Assembly: GCF_944324505.1 (NCBI RefSeq)
Contig: NZ_CALUWO010000004.1
Coordinates: 118,236 to 182,235, forward strand
Direction of reading: 5' to 3'
Source: an uncultured Desulfovibrio sp.
Lineage (GTDB): Bacteria; Desulfobacterota; Desulfovibrionia; Desulfovibrionales; Desulfovibrionaceae
Length of the DNA: 64,000 nucleotides
Of this stretch, positions 24,296 through 32,128 are shown piece after piece. Below the pieces are notes generated by a model. That model saw only the letters and a program-made list of their open reading frames with translations, ran no database searches and had not been told where the DNA came from. Made by a program: the position numbers and the translations under genes. How positions within the stretch are numbered: position 1 is the first letter of the stretch; every line of letters starts with the position of its first letter.

Positions 24296-27025
24296 TTACT
24301 TGGGCATGGCCGCCAGCACCTTTTCAGGATAGGCGGGCAGGTGGGTCACCCGCGCGCCGCAGGCGTTGTAGATGGCGTTGATGATGGCCGGATGCGGGCC
24401 GCACAGCGGAATTTCCCCGGTGCCGGACGCGCCGAAGGGGCCGTCGGGACGCGGAGTTTCCACATAGATCAGCTCGATATTGTCCGGGATGTCCTTGATG
24501 GTGGGAATGCCGGCACCGGCCATGGTGCTGTGCTTCTTGATGTCCTCGTAATCTTCGGTGAGGGCAAGGCCGATGCCCTGGGCAATGCCACCGTAGAGCT
24601 GGCCGTCGGTGATGAGGCGGTTGACCACCTTGCCGATGTCGGCCACCATGGTCATCTTTTCCACCGTGGTCTTGCCGGTGGCCACTTCCACGGCCACTTC
24701 GGCCATGAACAGGCCGTACATGTAGCAGCAGAAGGGTTCGCCCTGGCAGTTCTTGCCGCAGTCGCGGGCAGGGGCCGTCCACTTGCCGTCATAATGCACG
24801 GCGCGGCCTTCGGCCTTCATTTCGTCATAGGTGTAGAAGCCGCCGCCATTGGGCTTGCGCATGCCTTCCACCAGCATTTCGCAGGCCACGCGGATGGCAT
24901 TGCCCGTCATCACCTGCGAGCGCGAACCGCCAGCCGGGCCGGAATTGGGCGTCTTGCTGGTGTCGTTCATGACCAGGCGGATCTTTTCCACGGGCAGGCC
25001 GAGGGGCCGCAGGGCCTCATGGGCCGTGCACTGCGCGCCGGAATCCGCGCCCTGGCCGTGGTCTTCCCAGGTGCTGCCCACGGTCACCGTGCCGTCGGGA
25101 TTGAGTTCCACCCAGGCTTCGGAGGAGTCCGGGCCGTCCAGACCGGCGCCGTAGACGGCAAGGGCCAGACCCACGCCGCGCTTGACCTCGGCGGTGGATT
25201 CGGCCTTCACACGGGCCTTGGCGGCTTCATACTTGGGCCGCAGGGCCTTGAACATGCTGGGCAGGTTGATGACTTCGGGCTTCTGGCCGGTGGGCGTGGT
25301 GTCGCCCTCCTTGTAGCAGTTGAGCTCGCGCAGATCGAAGGGATCCATGCCCAGCTTTTCGGCCAGTTCGTCCATGAGCACTTCGGAGGGGAATTCCGAT
25401 TCCGGGCCGCCGTAGCCGCGGAAGGCCGCGCCCCAGGCATGGTTGGTGGCCACGGTGCGGCCGTCGCCGCGGATGTTGGGAATGCCGTAGCCCGCGCCGA
25501 TGAACTGCGCCCCGCGCAGGGTCAGCAGGTCGCCGAATTCGGAGTACGGGCCGTGGTCGCAGGTCCAGTCGGTTTCCATGGCCTTGATCTTGCCGGTCTT
25601 CTTGTCGGCGGCCATGCGCACGGTGGTCCAGAAGGGCGAGCGCTTGCCGGTGTACTGCTGCTGTTGCTGGTAGTTGTAGCGCAGATGGCAGGGACGGCCC
25701 GTGGCCAGCACAGCCACGCCGATGAGGGCTTCCATGGTGGGGCTGAACTTGTAGCCGAAGGTGCCGCCCGTGGTGTTCTGCACAAGCACCAGCTCTTCGG
25801 GGAACTTGACGCCCAGGCCGGGGGCGATCATGAGCGCATGCAGATGCAGACCGATGGACTTGGAGTGGATGACGAGCTTGCCCTCTTCATTGAGGTAGCC
25901 ATAGCCCACGTCCGGTTCGATGTTGAGGTGCGGCTGACGCTGGGTATAGAAGCTGTCTTCCACCACCACGTTGTTGGGGTCGTCAAAATAGGGCTTGGTG
26001 TCCTCACCCTTTTCGATGTGGGGTTCGTAATAGACGTTGGGCGTGCCGGGATGAATCTCGATGGCGTCCGGGGCCATGGCTTCGGGCGCGCTCATGTATT
26101 CGGGCAGCAGCTCCAGATCGAACTTCACCTTTTCGGCGGCGGCGCGGGCATGCTCTTCGGTGTCGGCGCAGACGATGGCCAAGGCGTCGCCGTACTGGAA
26201 CACCTTGGTGTCATTGAGGATGGGACGATCCCAGCCGTCGCCCTTGTTGTCGGCAAAGGTGATGAGACCGGTGATGCGGTTCTTGCCCTTCACGTCCTTG
26301 TGGGTCAGCACGCGCACCACGCCGGGCATCTTTTCGGCTTCGGAGGTGTCGATACCCTTGATGTTGGCATGGGACACCTTGGCCTGGGCCAGCGCCAGGT
26401 GCAGGGTTTCCGGCGGCATGTGCACGGCGGCGTCCGCGCCGTATTCGGCAAGGCCCGTCACCTTGGCCACGGCGCTGGGACGCGGCAGGCGCGAACCAAA
26501 GGCGCGTCCGTCAGCCGGCAGCTTGTAGCGCAGTTCCTCGATATCCTTTTCGCCGCGCAGCACGGCGGCGGCGTCCATGACAGCATCCACCAGCGGGATG
26601 TAGCCGGTGCAGCGGCAGACATTGTGATGTTTCTGGAACCAGTCGCGCACGTCCTCGCGGCTGGGATTGGGGTTGCTGTCCAGCAGGCCCTTGGCCGACA
26701 CGATGAAGCCCGGCGAGCAGAAACCGCACTGCGCGGCACCGTGGAAAATCCAGGATTCCTGCAGGGGATGCAGATGCTCCGGCGTGCCGATGCCTTCAAG
26801 GGTCGTCACCGCGGCATTTTCGGGCACGCGGCGCATCTTGATGATGCAGGAGCGCACCACCTTGCCGTCAAGAATGACGGTACAGGCGCCGCACTGGCCC
26901 TGCCCGCAGCCCACCTTGACGCTGGTCAGCTGCAGCTGGTTACGCAGAACGTCCACAAGGGTGGCGTCAGGACTGACCATGACCCTGCGGGGAATGCCAT
27001 TGACCACAAGCGTTTTCGTTTCCAT
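24296..27025 (-). CDS. mop: molybdenum aldehyde oxidoreductase (Mop-type)
   Basis: The 909-residue enzyme of the xanthine oxidase family oxidises aldehydes to carboxylic acids. It aligns almost end to end with D. gigas Mop from memory (907 residues). The first [2Fe-2S] ligands are Cys40, 45, 48 and 60; the second set is Cys100, 103, 137 and 139 (QCGFC, CRC). Molybdopterin-domain stretches include YNYQQQQQYTGKRSPFW and AFRGYGGPESEF, and the catalytic glutamate is Glu871 in GASGTGEIPL. There is no FAD domain, as in Mop, so electrons must leave to a separate carrier; the FeS flavoprotein downstream is a candidate. TAGGAGT precedes ATG 27025. Confidence 0.96.
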   Translation of the reverse strand: METKTLVVNGIPRRVMVSPDATLVDVLRNQLQLTSVKVGCGQGQCGACTVILDGKVVRSCIIKMRRVPENAAVTTLEGIGTPEHLHPLQESWIFHGAAQCGFCSPGFIVSAKGLLDSNPNPSREDVRDWFQKHHNVCRCTGYIPLVDAVMDAAAVLRGEKDIEELRYKLPADGRAFGSRLPRPSAVAKVTGLAEYGADAAVHMPPETLHLALAQAKVSHANIKGIDTSEAEKMPGVVRVLTHKDVKGKNRITGLITFADNKGDGWDRPILNDTKVFQYGDALAIVCADTEEHARAAAEKVKFDLELLPEYMSAPEAMAPDAIEIHPGTPNVYYEPHIEKGEDTKPYFDDPNNVVVEDSFYTQRQPHLNIEPDVGYGYLNEEGKLVIHSKSIGLHLHALMIAPGLGVKFPEELVLVQNTTGGTFGYKFSPTMEALIGVAVLATGRPCHLRYNYQQQQQYTGKRSPFWTTVRMAADKKTGKIKAMETDWTCDHGPYSEFGDLLTLRGAQFIGAGYGIPNIRGDGRTVATNHAWGAAFRGYGGPESEFPSEVLMDELAEKLGMDPFDLRELNCYKEGDTTPTGQKPEVINLPSMFKALRPKYEAAKARVKAESTAEVKRGVGLALAVYGAGLDGPDSSEAWVELNPDGTVTVGSTWEDHGQGADSGAQCTAHEALRPLGLPVEKIRLVMNDTSKTPNSGPAGGSRSQVMTGNAIRVACEMLVEGMRKPNGGGFYTYDEMKAEGRAVHYDGKWTAPARDCGKNCQGEPFCCYMYGLFMAEVAVEVATGKTTVEKMTMVADIGKVVNRLITDGQLYGGIAQGIGLALTEDYEDIKKHSTMAGAGIPTIKDIPDNIELIYVETPRPDGPFGASGTGEIPLCGPHPAIINAIYNACGARVTHLPAYPEKVLAAMPK

Positions 27026-27401
27026 ACGCGACTCCTAGAAACGGCTTGAGTTGATGACCGGCCGGAAGACCCGGCCATTGTGGATGCGGCAGCAGGGGCA
27101 GTCGTGGCGTCTGGCGCCTCCCCGCTTCCGCCCGGTATCCGTTCTGCCAGCTTCCCCGCGACGGGAAGGGCTGCACTTTTCCGGCAAGAAAAAAGGCAGC
27201 CCGGCATACGCGGCATACCGTGCTATATGGATACCATGCTAGCCTATTTGGACGGGAAGCGAAAGCCCTTTTTCGCATGACCCGGGCCGCTTGCTCCTGC
27301 CCCTGGCATCCGGTCCGGTCCGCTGGGCCCTCAGCCTGCCGTGGACAAGACGCCCCATTTCTGCCACCAACAGAACAATGCCCTGCCACAGGAGATGTGC
27401 C
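27026..27401. other. divergent intergenic region between mop and the CapA-like gene
   Basis: About 375 bases that should hold the promoters of both genes. I could not find a sigma70 or sigma54 promoter with good hexamers. A partially palindromic AT-rich patch (GCTATATGG...ATACC) lies near 27220-27235. No coding sequence is supported. Confidence 0.4.
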
Positions 27402-28322
27402 ATGCCTTCTGCCGCCCTGCTGTCCATTCTGCTCTCTCTGCTCTGCTGTGTCGGTATGCTGCTGCCGGGAACATCGTGCCCGGCGGCCGAGCTGGAAATC
27501 CTTGCCGCCGGCGATACCACACCGGGCATGCGCATGCTGGAACAGCGCCCGGATGCCCTGTTTTCGCCCGAAGCGCTGGCGCGCATCACGGCGGCAGACG
27601 CCTTTCTCTGGAATTGCGAAACCTCCGGCCCCTCCACCCGGGGCAAGGACAAGCCCTTTCTCTTCCGGGCCGATGCGGCCCTGCTGGCAAAGATGGCCCT
27701 GCCCAACGGCATTGCCGTCACCGCCAACAATCACGTCTTTGACGGTCTGGCCGAAGGGGCCGCCAATCTGCTGGCCCTGCTGGACGGGGCGGACATACGC
27801 CACAACGGCCTGTATACCACGGCCAGCTATGCGCCCCTGCGCCTCAGCGCGCCGGAGCAGCGGCCCGTCTATCTGCTCTGCGGTTCGCCCATCGCCCGCG
27901 GCGGCAGCGGGCCGTACCTGCGTGTGCCGGATTATTCGCAACTGCTGCGCACCACCATTGCCCTGCGCCGGGAGCAGCCCCAGGCCCTGCTCATCCTGTT
28001 CATTCATGACGGCACGGAATCGCAATACGCACCAGACGCCCGGCAACGGCAATGGGCCGACATGCTGGCCTGGGCAGGGGCGGATGTGCTGCTTTTTGCG
28101 CACAGCCACCGCTATGGTCTGCTGGAGGTGCTGCATGATACCCCGCGCAGAACCCTTGTGGCCTGGAGCCTCGGCAACTTTCTGTTTGGCGGCAACCGGC
28201 GCTGGCGCAGTCACCGCGATGTGCGCATCCTGTCTCTGCGCCTGAATCTGGATACCGGCAGCCGGAGCGCCCGCTGGCTCTACGGCTACACCGACAACTG
28301 GACCTTCTTTCTGTATCAATAG
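27402..28322 (+). CDS. CapA-family (poly-gamma-glutamate synthesis-like) exported protein
   Basis: A 306-residue protein with a signal peptide (LLSILLSLLCCVGMLLPGTS). The CapA metallophosphatase-like fold is indicated by ILAAGDTTPG, WNCETSGPS, TANNHVFDGLAEGA and a late FAHSHRYG, followed by WSLGNFLF. These correspond to the GD, NNH-D and HxH blocks of the calcineurin-like fold. CapA proteins act in polyglutamate capsule systems, but many relatives have other roles, and no capB/capC is nearby. AGGAG sits before ATG 27402; the longer frame has no site. Confidence 0.82.
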   Translation: MPSAALLSILLSLLCCVGMLLPGTSCPAAELEILAAGDTTPGMRMLEQRPDALFSPEALARITAADAFLWNCETSGPSTRGKDKPFLFRADAALLAKMALPNGIAVTANNHVFDGLAEGAANLLALLDGADIRHNGLYTTASYAPLRLSAPEQRPVYLLCGSPIARGGSGPYLRVPDYSQLLRTTIALRREQPQALLILFIHDGTESQYAPDARQRQWADMLAWAGADVLLFAHSHRYGLLEVLHDTPRRTLVAWSLGNFLFGGNRRWRSHRDVRILSLRLNLDTGSRSARWLYGYTDNWTFFLYQ

Positions 28323-28525
28323 CCGGCATGGCACAGGCCGACATACCTGCTTCCCACTATCAGGAAAATGTATCGAAAACCATGCTGCTCTATTGTGCCG
28401 AAAAGGATGTTTACGGGGACAGCACGCAAAAAAATTGTGCAGTTTTCTCCGAATATCCACAGGCAATCCTTGCCAAGCGTAAAGCATTCTTATACGGTCT
28501 TTCAAAACGCAAGGAGAAATTGTCC

Positions 28526-29044
28526 ATGGCTCTTGATGACAAAGATATTTTTATGGCCATTTTTAACAAATTCAGTGACCAGCCCATCGAATTTGTGATG
28601 GCCCAGTACGAAAAGGCCAAGATACTCAATATGGAAATCGAGCGTCGCCGCTCCCAGCTGCCCGAAGCAGAGGCTCTGTCGCCGGCTTCGGCGCTGTCGG
28701 CCGCAGACAGCCTCATGGCTGCCGAAGCCCAGGCGGAAGCTCCCAAAAAGAAAAAGCTGACCCGGCGGGATCTGATCATCAATCCCGAAGAGGCCATTAC
28801 GGACGACAGCGTCAAATGCTGCCTGTGCGGCAAGGAAGGCTCCTCCCTCACTTCCCGGCATCTGGCGCAGCACGGCATCAGCGTGGAGGAATACAAGAAG
28901 CTCTGCGGCTATGCCGAAAACCAGAAGCTCATGTCCAGAAATTTCGAGCAGAAGATGCTGCACAATGTGCAGCGCGCCCAGCAGGTCAGAATGGACAAGC
29001 GCAAGGAACAGGGAGAAGCGGCTTCGTCAGGCCAGGATGCCTAG
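28526..29044 (+). CDS. MucR/Ros-family zinc-finger transcriptional regulator (copy 2)
   Basis: The 172-residue protein has an N-terminal helical part, an Ala/Glu-rich linker, a basic PKKKKLTRRD patch and the Ros-type finger CCLCGKEG followed by TSRHLAQHGISVEEYKKLCG (about residues 104-130). AAGGAG stands 10 bases before ATG 28526; a longer frame exists but lacks a site. The finger resembles that of the copy at 6708-7106 (RRHLASHG versus SRHLAQHG). It is monocistronic with a strong terminator. Targets are unknown. Confidence 0.9.
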   Translation: MALDDKDIFMAIFNKFSDQPIEFVMAQYEKAKILNMEIERRRSQLPEAEALSPASALSAADSLMAAEAQAEAPKKKKLTRRDLIINPEEAITDDSVKCCLCGKEGSSLTSRHLAQHGISVEEYKKLCGYAENQKLMSRNFEQKMLHNVQRAQQVRMDKRKEQGEAASSGQDA

Positions 29045-29220
29045 GCGTCCCGTCTGTGCCGCGCGGTCTTTTCGGCAGGGCCTGCCACCGGAAACACGCG
29101 GGTATGGCGCGTTGTCATACCGCACGGTGGATGTCTCACCATGCGGAAAAGGCAGCTTTGCCGCAGGTGGTGTACGGCGTCTGGTGCCTTGCCACGGCGC
29201 TGCATGCCCAGGTTTCTGTG

Positions 29221-29254
29221 AAGGGTGATCCGGGGGGGTCACCCTTCTTTTTTT
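29221..29254 (+). terminator. intrinsic terminator of MucR copy 2
   Basis: Stem AAGGGTGATC (29221-29230) with GGTCACCCTT (29237-29246), one G-T pair, followed by C and seven T. It lies about 175 bases past the stop. Confidence 0.85.
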
Positions 29255-29487
29255 GCGCCACCTGCGGTTCCCTGCACGGGGCAGAACAGGAGTTTCCCCC
29301 GTGATGCGGCCCAAAGACAGCCTGTGCCGGCCAGAACGACACCGGCCGGGAGCCGCCCATGCACAGAGCCATGCCGCAGCAGTGACACTGCCCGGACGGA
29401 AAGAGCACAGCGACCGGCAAGCGGCCCCGTCCCGCCAGGGCACAAGCCCCGCTGCCGGCGATTGGCGGCGCCGGGAAACATCGCGCA

Positions 29488-29517
29488 TAAAAAAAGACCG
29501 CAACCTTACGGCTGCGG
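29488..29517 (-). terminator. intrinsic terminator of tRNA-Leu copy 1
   Basis: On the minus strand CCGCAGCC pairs with GGTTGCGG (one G-T pair) around a GTAA loop, followed by C and six or more T, 15 bases after the tRNA. Confidence 0.82.
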
Positions 29518-29531
29518 CCCTTGCGTACTCA

Positions 29532-29618
29532 TGGTGCCGAAGGGGAGACTCGAACTCCCACTCCCTTGCGAGAACTAGACCCTGAACCTAGCGTGTCTAC
29601 CAATTCCACCACTTCGGC
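29532..29618 (-). tRNA. tRNA-Leu (anticodon CAG), copy 1
   Basis: An 87-nt class II tRNA: acceptor GCCGAAG with CTTCGGC, anticodon stem CTAGG/TCTAG and loop TTCAGGG giving CAG, which reads CUG. It has a long variable arm, a GGTTCGA-like T-loop (AGTTCGAGTC) and an encoded CCA. It is identical to the copy at 30395-30481. Confidence 0.96.
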
Positions 29619-29627
29619 GCGAAAAGA

Positions 29628-29656
29628 ACCATACGACAAAGGGACTGCCCTGGCAA
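29628..29656 (-). promoter_or_regulatory. promoter of tRNA-Leu copy 1
   Basis: On the minus strand TTGCCA (29656-29651), 17-base spacer, TATGGT (29633-29628), ten bases before the tRNA. The same arrangement is found before copy 2. Confidence 0.65.
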
Positions 29657-29731
29657 GCATTTTTTACGGACAGGAAAAATTTTTCCCAAAATCCCGGACC
29701 GGCTTTGCCTGCCGGGCAGATGCGCCGCCGT

Positions 29732-30238
29732 TCAGTACAGCTGCCGGTTGTCCAGGCGCAGCCATTCGTCATACAGCGCCCTGCCCTCCGGCAGATACAA
29801 GCGGCGGATATCCAGCGACGGCAGGTGAACATCCCCGCAGGCAGAGGGCGTACAATGAAAGACCTGGCCGAAATCCCGCAGAAAGGCCGCATCGTCAAAG
29901 CCGATCTCCCGGGCCATGGCGTAGTCATTGCAGTAAAAAAGCGTGGAAAGCCGTGACCAGAGGATGGCGCCAAGACACATGACACAGGGAAAGCCCGTGG
30001 CATACAGGGTATAGCCGCGCATATCCAGACGTCCCACCCGCCGCAGGGCAGCCACCTCGGCATGCATGCTGCAATCGTGACTGGCCAGGACCTCGTTATG
30101 GGCCACGGCAACCACCCGACCATCAGGATCCGTAATCAGCGCCCCGAAGGGGCCGCCCCTGCCGGCGCGCATTCCCGCACGGGCTACCTTGATGGCTGCC
30201 AGCATATGCTGGCGGTGCCGCGCTTCCTGTTCATCCAT
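29732..30238 (-). CDS. zinc-dependent nucleoside/nucleobase deaminase (GuaD-like)
   Basis: A 168-residue cytidine-deaminase-fold protein with the zinc motif HAEV (about 59-62) and PCVMC (about 84-88). The stretch CVMCLGAILWSRL, then IGFDDAAFLRDF, resembles bacterial guanine deaminase more than TadA, so guanine is the likely substrate; a related purine or a tRNA adenosine is possible. Its minus-strand transcript enters tRNA-Leu copy 1 about 110 bases downstream. It is bracketed by the two tRNA-Leu genes. Confidence 0.82.
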   Translation of the reverse strand: MDEQEARHRQHMLAAIKVARAGMRAGRGGPFGALITDPDGRVVAVAHNEVLASHDCSMHAEVAALRRVGRLDMRGYTLYATGFPCVMCLGAILWSRLSTLFYCNDYAMAREIGFDDAAFLRDFGQVFHCTPSACGDVHLPSLDIRRLYLPEGRALYDEWLRLDNRQLY

Positions 30239-30351
30239 GGGATCATCCTCCCTGTTCTCTTGTTCCGGTCAGCCTCTGGCCGGGACACGCCCGGCGGCGG
30301 GAAAGCGCTCTTCGCAGAGCGTTCCGCCGCAGCAGCCAGACGGCAACCAGA

Positions 30352-30380
30352 CAAAAAGAGCCGCAACCTTGCGGCTGCGG
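30352..30380 (-). terminator. intrinsic terminator of tRNA-Leu copy 2
   Basis: A CCGCAGCC/GGTTGCGG stem with a GCAA loop, followed by a CTC then T5, a near copy of the terminator at 29488-29517. Confidence 0.75.
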
Positions 30381-30394
30381 CCCTTGCGTGCTCA

Positions 30395-30481
30395 TGGTGC
30401 CGAAGGGGAGACTCGAACTCCCACTCCCTTGCGAGAACTAGACCCTGAACCTAGCGTGTCTACCAATTCCACCACTTCGGC
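30395..30481 (-). tRNA. tRNA-Leu (anticodon CAG), copy 2
   Basis: Base-for-base identical to the tRNA at 29532-29618, with the same acceptor, anticodon CAG, variable arm and encoded CCA. Both flanks also match the first copy closely, so the whole transcription unit was duplicated. Confidence 0.96.
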
Positions 30482-30490
30482 GCGAAAAGA

Positions 30491-30519
30491 AACATACGGC
30501 AAAGGGACTGCTCTGGCAA
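30491..30519 (-). promoter_or_regulatory. promoter of tRNA-Leu copy 2
   Basis: On the minus strand TTGCCA (30519-30514), 17-base spacer, TATGTT (30496-30491), ten bases before the tRNA. Confidence 0.68.
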
Positions 30520-30597
30520 GCATTTTTTTGCCCTTTTGGGCATGTATGCTGAAATTTTGTGGTAACACATGAGAAATATTGACAAAATATTTCTCTT

Positions 30598-30626
30598 TTG
30601 ACCTTGCCGCCCTACAGGTCTAGCAT
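30598..30626 (+). promoter_or_regulatory. promoter of the cysteine-cluster protein gene
   Basis: TTGACC (30598-30603), 17-base spacer, TAGCAT (30621-30626), about 40 bases before the start codon. A second TTGACA at 30579-30584 has no good -10. Confidence 0.55.
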
Positions 30627-30666
30627 GGCGTCATGGCCCGCATCCCCCGATGCAAAGGATATGCAC

Positions 30667-31185
30667 ATGAAAAAAGACTTTTCCTATTATCTGCACCTCT
30701 GGAAAACATCCTTTCCCACGGCCCGTCGCCTCTGCTGGGAAGAGGACCACATTGCCAATGACTACTGCGCGGACTGCCGCTTCTGCTGCGGCCCCCAGGA
30801 TTCCCCCGTGCCCTTTCCCATGCCGCTGCTGCCCTCCCAGCTGCGCCCCGGTCTGGACAAGGACTTCTACCTGCTGGACCCGCAGACGCCCTATCTGGAT
30901 GCGCGGGGCTGCAAGTCCTGTGGTCCGCAGGGCTGTCAGCTGGAACGGGCGCGCCGTCCCATTGCCTGCGGCCTGTTCCCGCTGGTGCTGACCACATGTG
31001 GCCTGTATGCCTATGCCTGCTGTCCGGCGGTCATCAATGCCCGCCTGCGGGACCTGGTGGACCTGGGCAGACAGGCGGCGGACTGGCTGAGCGGTCTGCC
31101 GCAGGAGGATGTGGCACGGCTCAAAATGTCCCTGGATGATGCCACCCTTGCCCGCCACTACCTGCCCCTGGGCATCGCGCTCTGA
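30667..31185 (+). CDS. cysteine-cluster (YkgJ-like) metal-binding protein
   Basis: A 172-residue protein with CADCRFCCG near residue 37, the CxxCxxCC arrangement of the YkgJ/zinc-iron chelating family, followed by GCKSCGPQGC and CPA-type cysteines (YACCPAV). Such proteins bind zinc or an FeS cluster; no function is established. ATG 30667 has an AAAGGA site at the right distance, while ATG 30661 is too close to it. It is monocistronic behind its own promoter. Confidence 0.78.
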   Translation: MKKDFSYYLHLWKTSFPTARRLCWEEDHIANDYCADCRFCCGPQDSPVPFPMPLLPSQLRPGLDKDFYLLDPQTPYLDARGCKSCGPQGCQLERARRPIACGLFPLVLTTCGLYAYACCPAVINARLRDLVDLGRQAADWLSGLPQEDVARLKMSLDDATLARHYLPLGIAL

Positions 31186-31277
31186 GCCTGGCAGCCACCC
31201 TGCCCTGCATTCCGGGCGCGGCTCCTGCCCCGGCCTGTCGTCTGGGGGGAATGGGCGCCACCGGCAACGGCCCTGAC

Positions 31278-31312
31278 AAAAGCACCGGCCCCTTCTGTGG
31301 AAGGGACCGGTG
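31278..31312 (-). terminator. terminator between convergent genes (31185 and 31340)
   Basis: A 13-base stem with one mismatch (31283-31295 with 31300-31312) around TGTG. On the minus strand it is followed by CTTTTG, so it serves the orange-protein-type operon and may also stop plus-strand transcription. Confidence 0.65.
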
Positions 31313-31339
31313 TTATCGTTTCCTTGATGCAGCAGGAAG

Positions 31340-31699
31340 CTAGGACAGGGCCTGCAGGGCATCCAGCAGGCGTTCCACATCCTGTTCCGACGGCTTTTCC
31401 GGCAGGCTCATGAGCATGCCCAGGCCCTCCATGGCATCGTGAAAGACATCCTCTGCCATGGTGCTCACCGCTGCGGTATGAATCATGGCATTGATCTTGA
31501 GCACCTCGATGACCGCGGCCCGCAGGGCAGGAGCCTCCAGCCCCAGGTCCAGGACCACCAGGGCCGGGGCCGCGGCACGCAGCTGCGGCAGTGCCTCATC
31601 CAGCGAAGGCACAGTGCGCAGCGAGACGCCCCGGCGTGTCAGCACCGGCTGAAACGCCTCCCACAGGTCCGGCCGGGAAGTGATGCACAGCATGTCCAT
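31340..31699 (-). CDS. receiver-like protein of the orange-protein-type operon
   Basis: A 119-residue single-domain protein with the CheY-like alternating strand/helix pattern. A candidate phosphoacceptor Asp sits in VVLDLG (about residue 51), and a Lys follows in SLPEKPS. The acidic pair normally near the N-terminus is missing (MDMLCITSRPD), so it may be a degenerate receiver that signals without phosphorylation. It is the last gene of an operon otherwise devoted to metal-cluster proteins and ParA/MinD ATPases, nine bases after the preceding stop. No histidine kinase is nearby. Confidence 0.7.
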   Translation of the reverse strand: MDMLCITSRPDLWEAFQPVLTRRGVSLRTVPSLDEALPQLRAAAPALVVLDLGLEAPALRAAVIEVLKINAMIHTAAVSTMAEDVFHDAMEGLGMLMSLPEKPSEQDVERLLDALQALS

Positions 31700-31708
31700 G
31701 CCGCTCTC

Positions 31709-32089
31709 CTAGTGGTGCCCGCCACCGCCGCAGGTGAAATCCATGGAGAAGGGCGGCAGCTTGCCTTCCAGAAAAGCCTGCACGGCCGCGCCCACCGTGG
31801 GATACTGGCCGGCAAAGTAGACTTCCACGCCCACCTGCTGAAAGCCCATAAGCGGACGCATGCCCATGCCGCCGGCCAGCAGCTTGTTCACCCCGTGGGA
31901 GGCCAGATGCTGCACGGGCGCCATGCAGCCACCCTGCTGATGCGGCACGTTTTCCAGCGTGGTTACGGATTTGATGGCATTGTTTTCCACTTCCACCAGG
32001 GTGTAGATGTCGCAATGGCCAAAATGCATGCCCATCTGGGCGTCAAGGCCGCCAGGCAGGCAGGAAGGAACAGCAAGAAGAAAACTCAT
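31709..32089 (-). CDS. NifX/orange-protein family Mo-Fe cluster-binding protein
   Basis: A 126-residue protein of the NifB/NifX/MTH1175 family, which binds molybdenum- or iron-sulfur clusters; in Desulfovibrio the orange protein (ORP) belongs here. It shows GMHFGHCDIYTLVEV, then GGCMAPVQHLASHGV and a His/Gly-rich tail (CGGGGHH). The tail and the Cys/His residues are likely ligands. ATG 32089 has GGAG 10 bases upstream; a TTG at 32098 is too close to the site. It follows two MinD-type ATPases, the genetic setting of ORP. Confidence 0.82.
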   Translation of the reverse strand: MSFLLAVPSCLPGGLDAQMGMHFGHCDIYTLVEVENNAIKSVTTLENVPHQQGGCMAPVQHLASHGVNKLLAGGMGMRPLMGFQQVGVEVYFAGQYPTVGAAVQAFLEGKLPPFSMDFTCGGGGHH

Positions 32090-32128
32090 GATATACAACT
32101 CCAGCGTCTGGTCGTTGATGCGCGTGAC

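Noticed and set aside
24341..27049. A 902-codon plus-strand frame over mop
   Set aside because: It mirrors the aldehyde oxidoreductase almost exactly, which is clearly the real gene.
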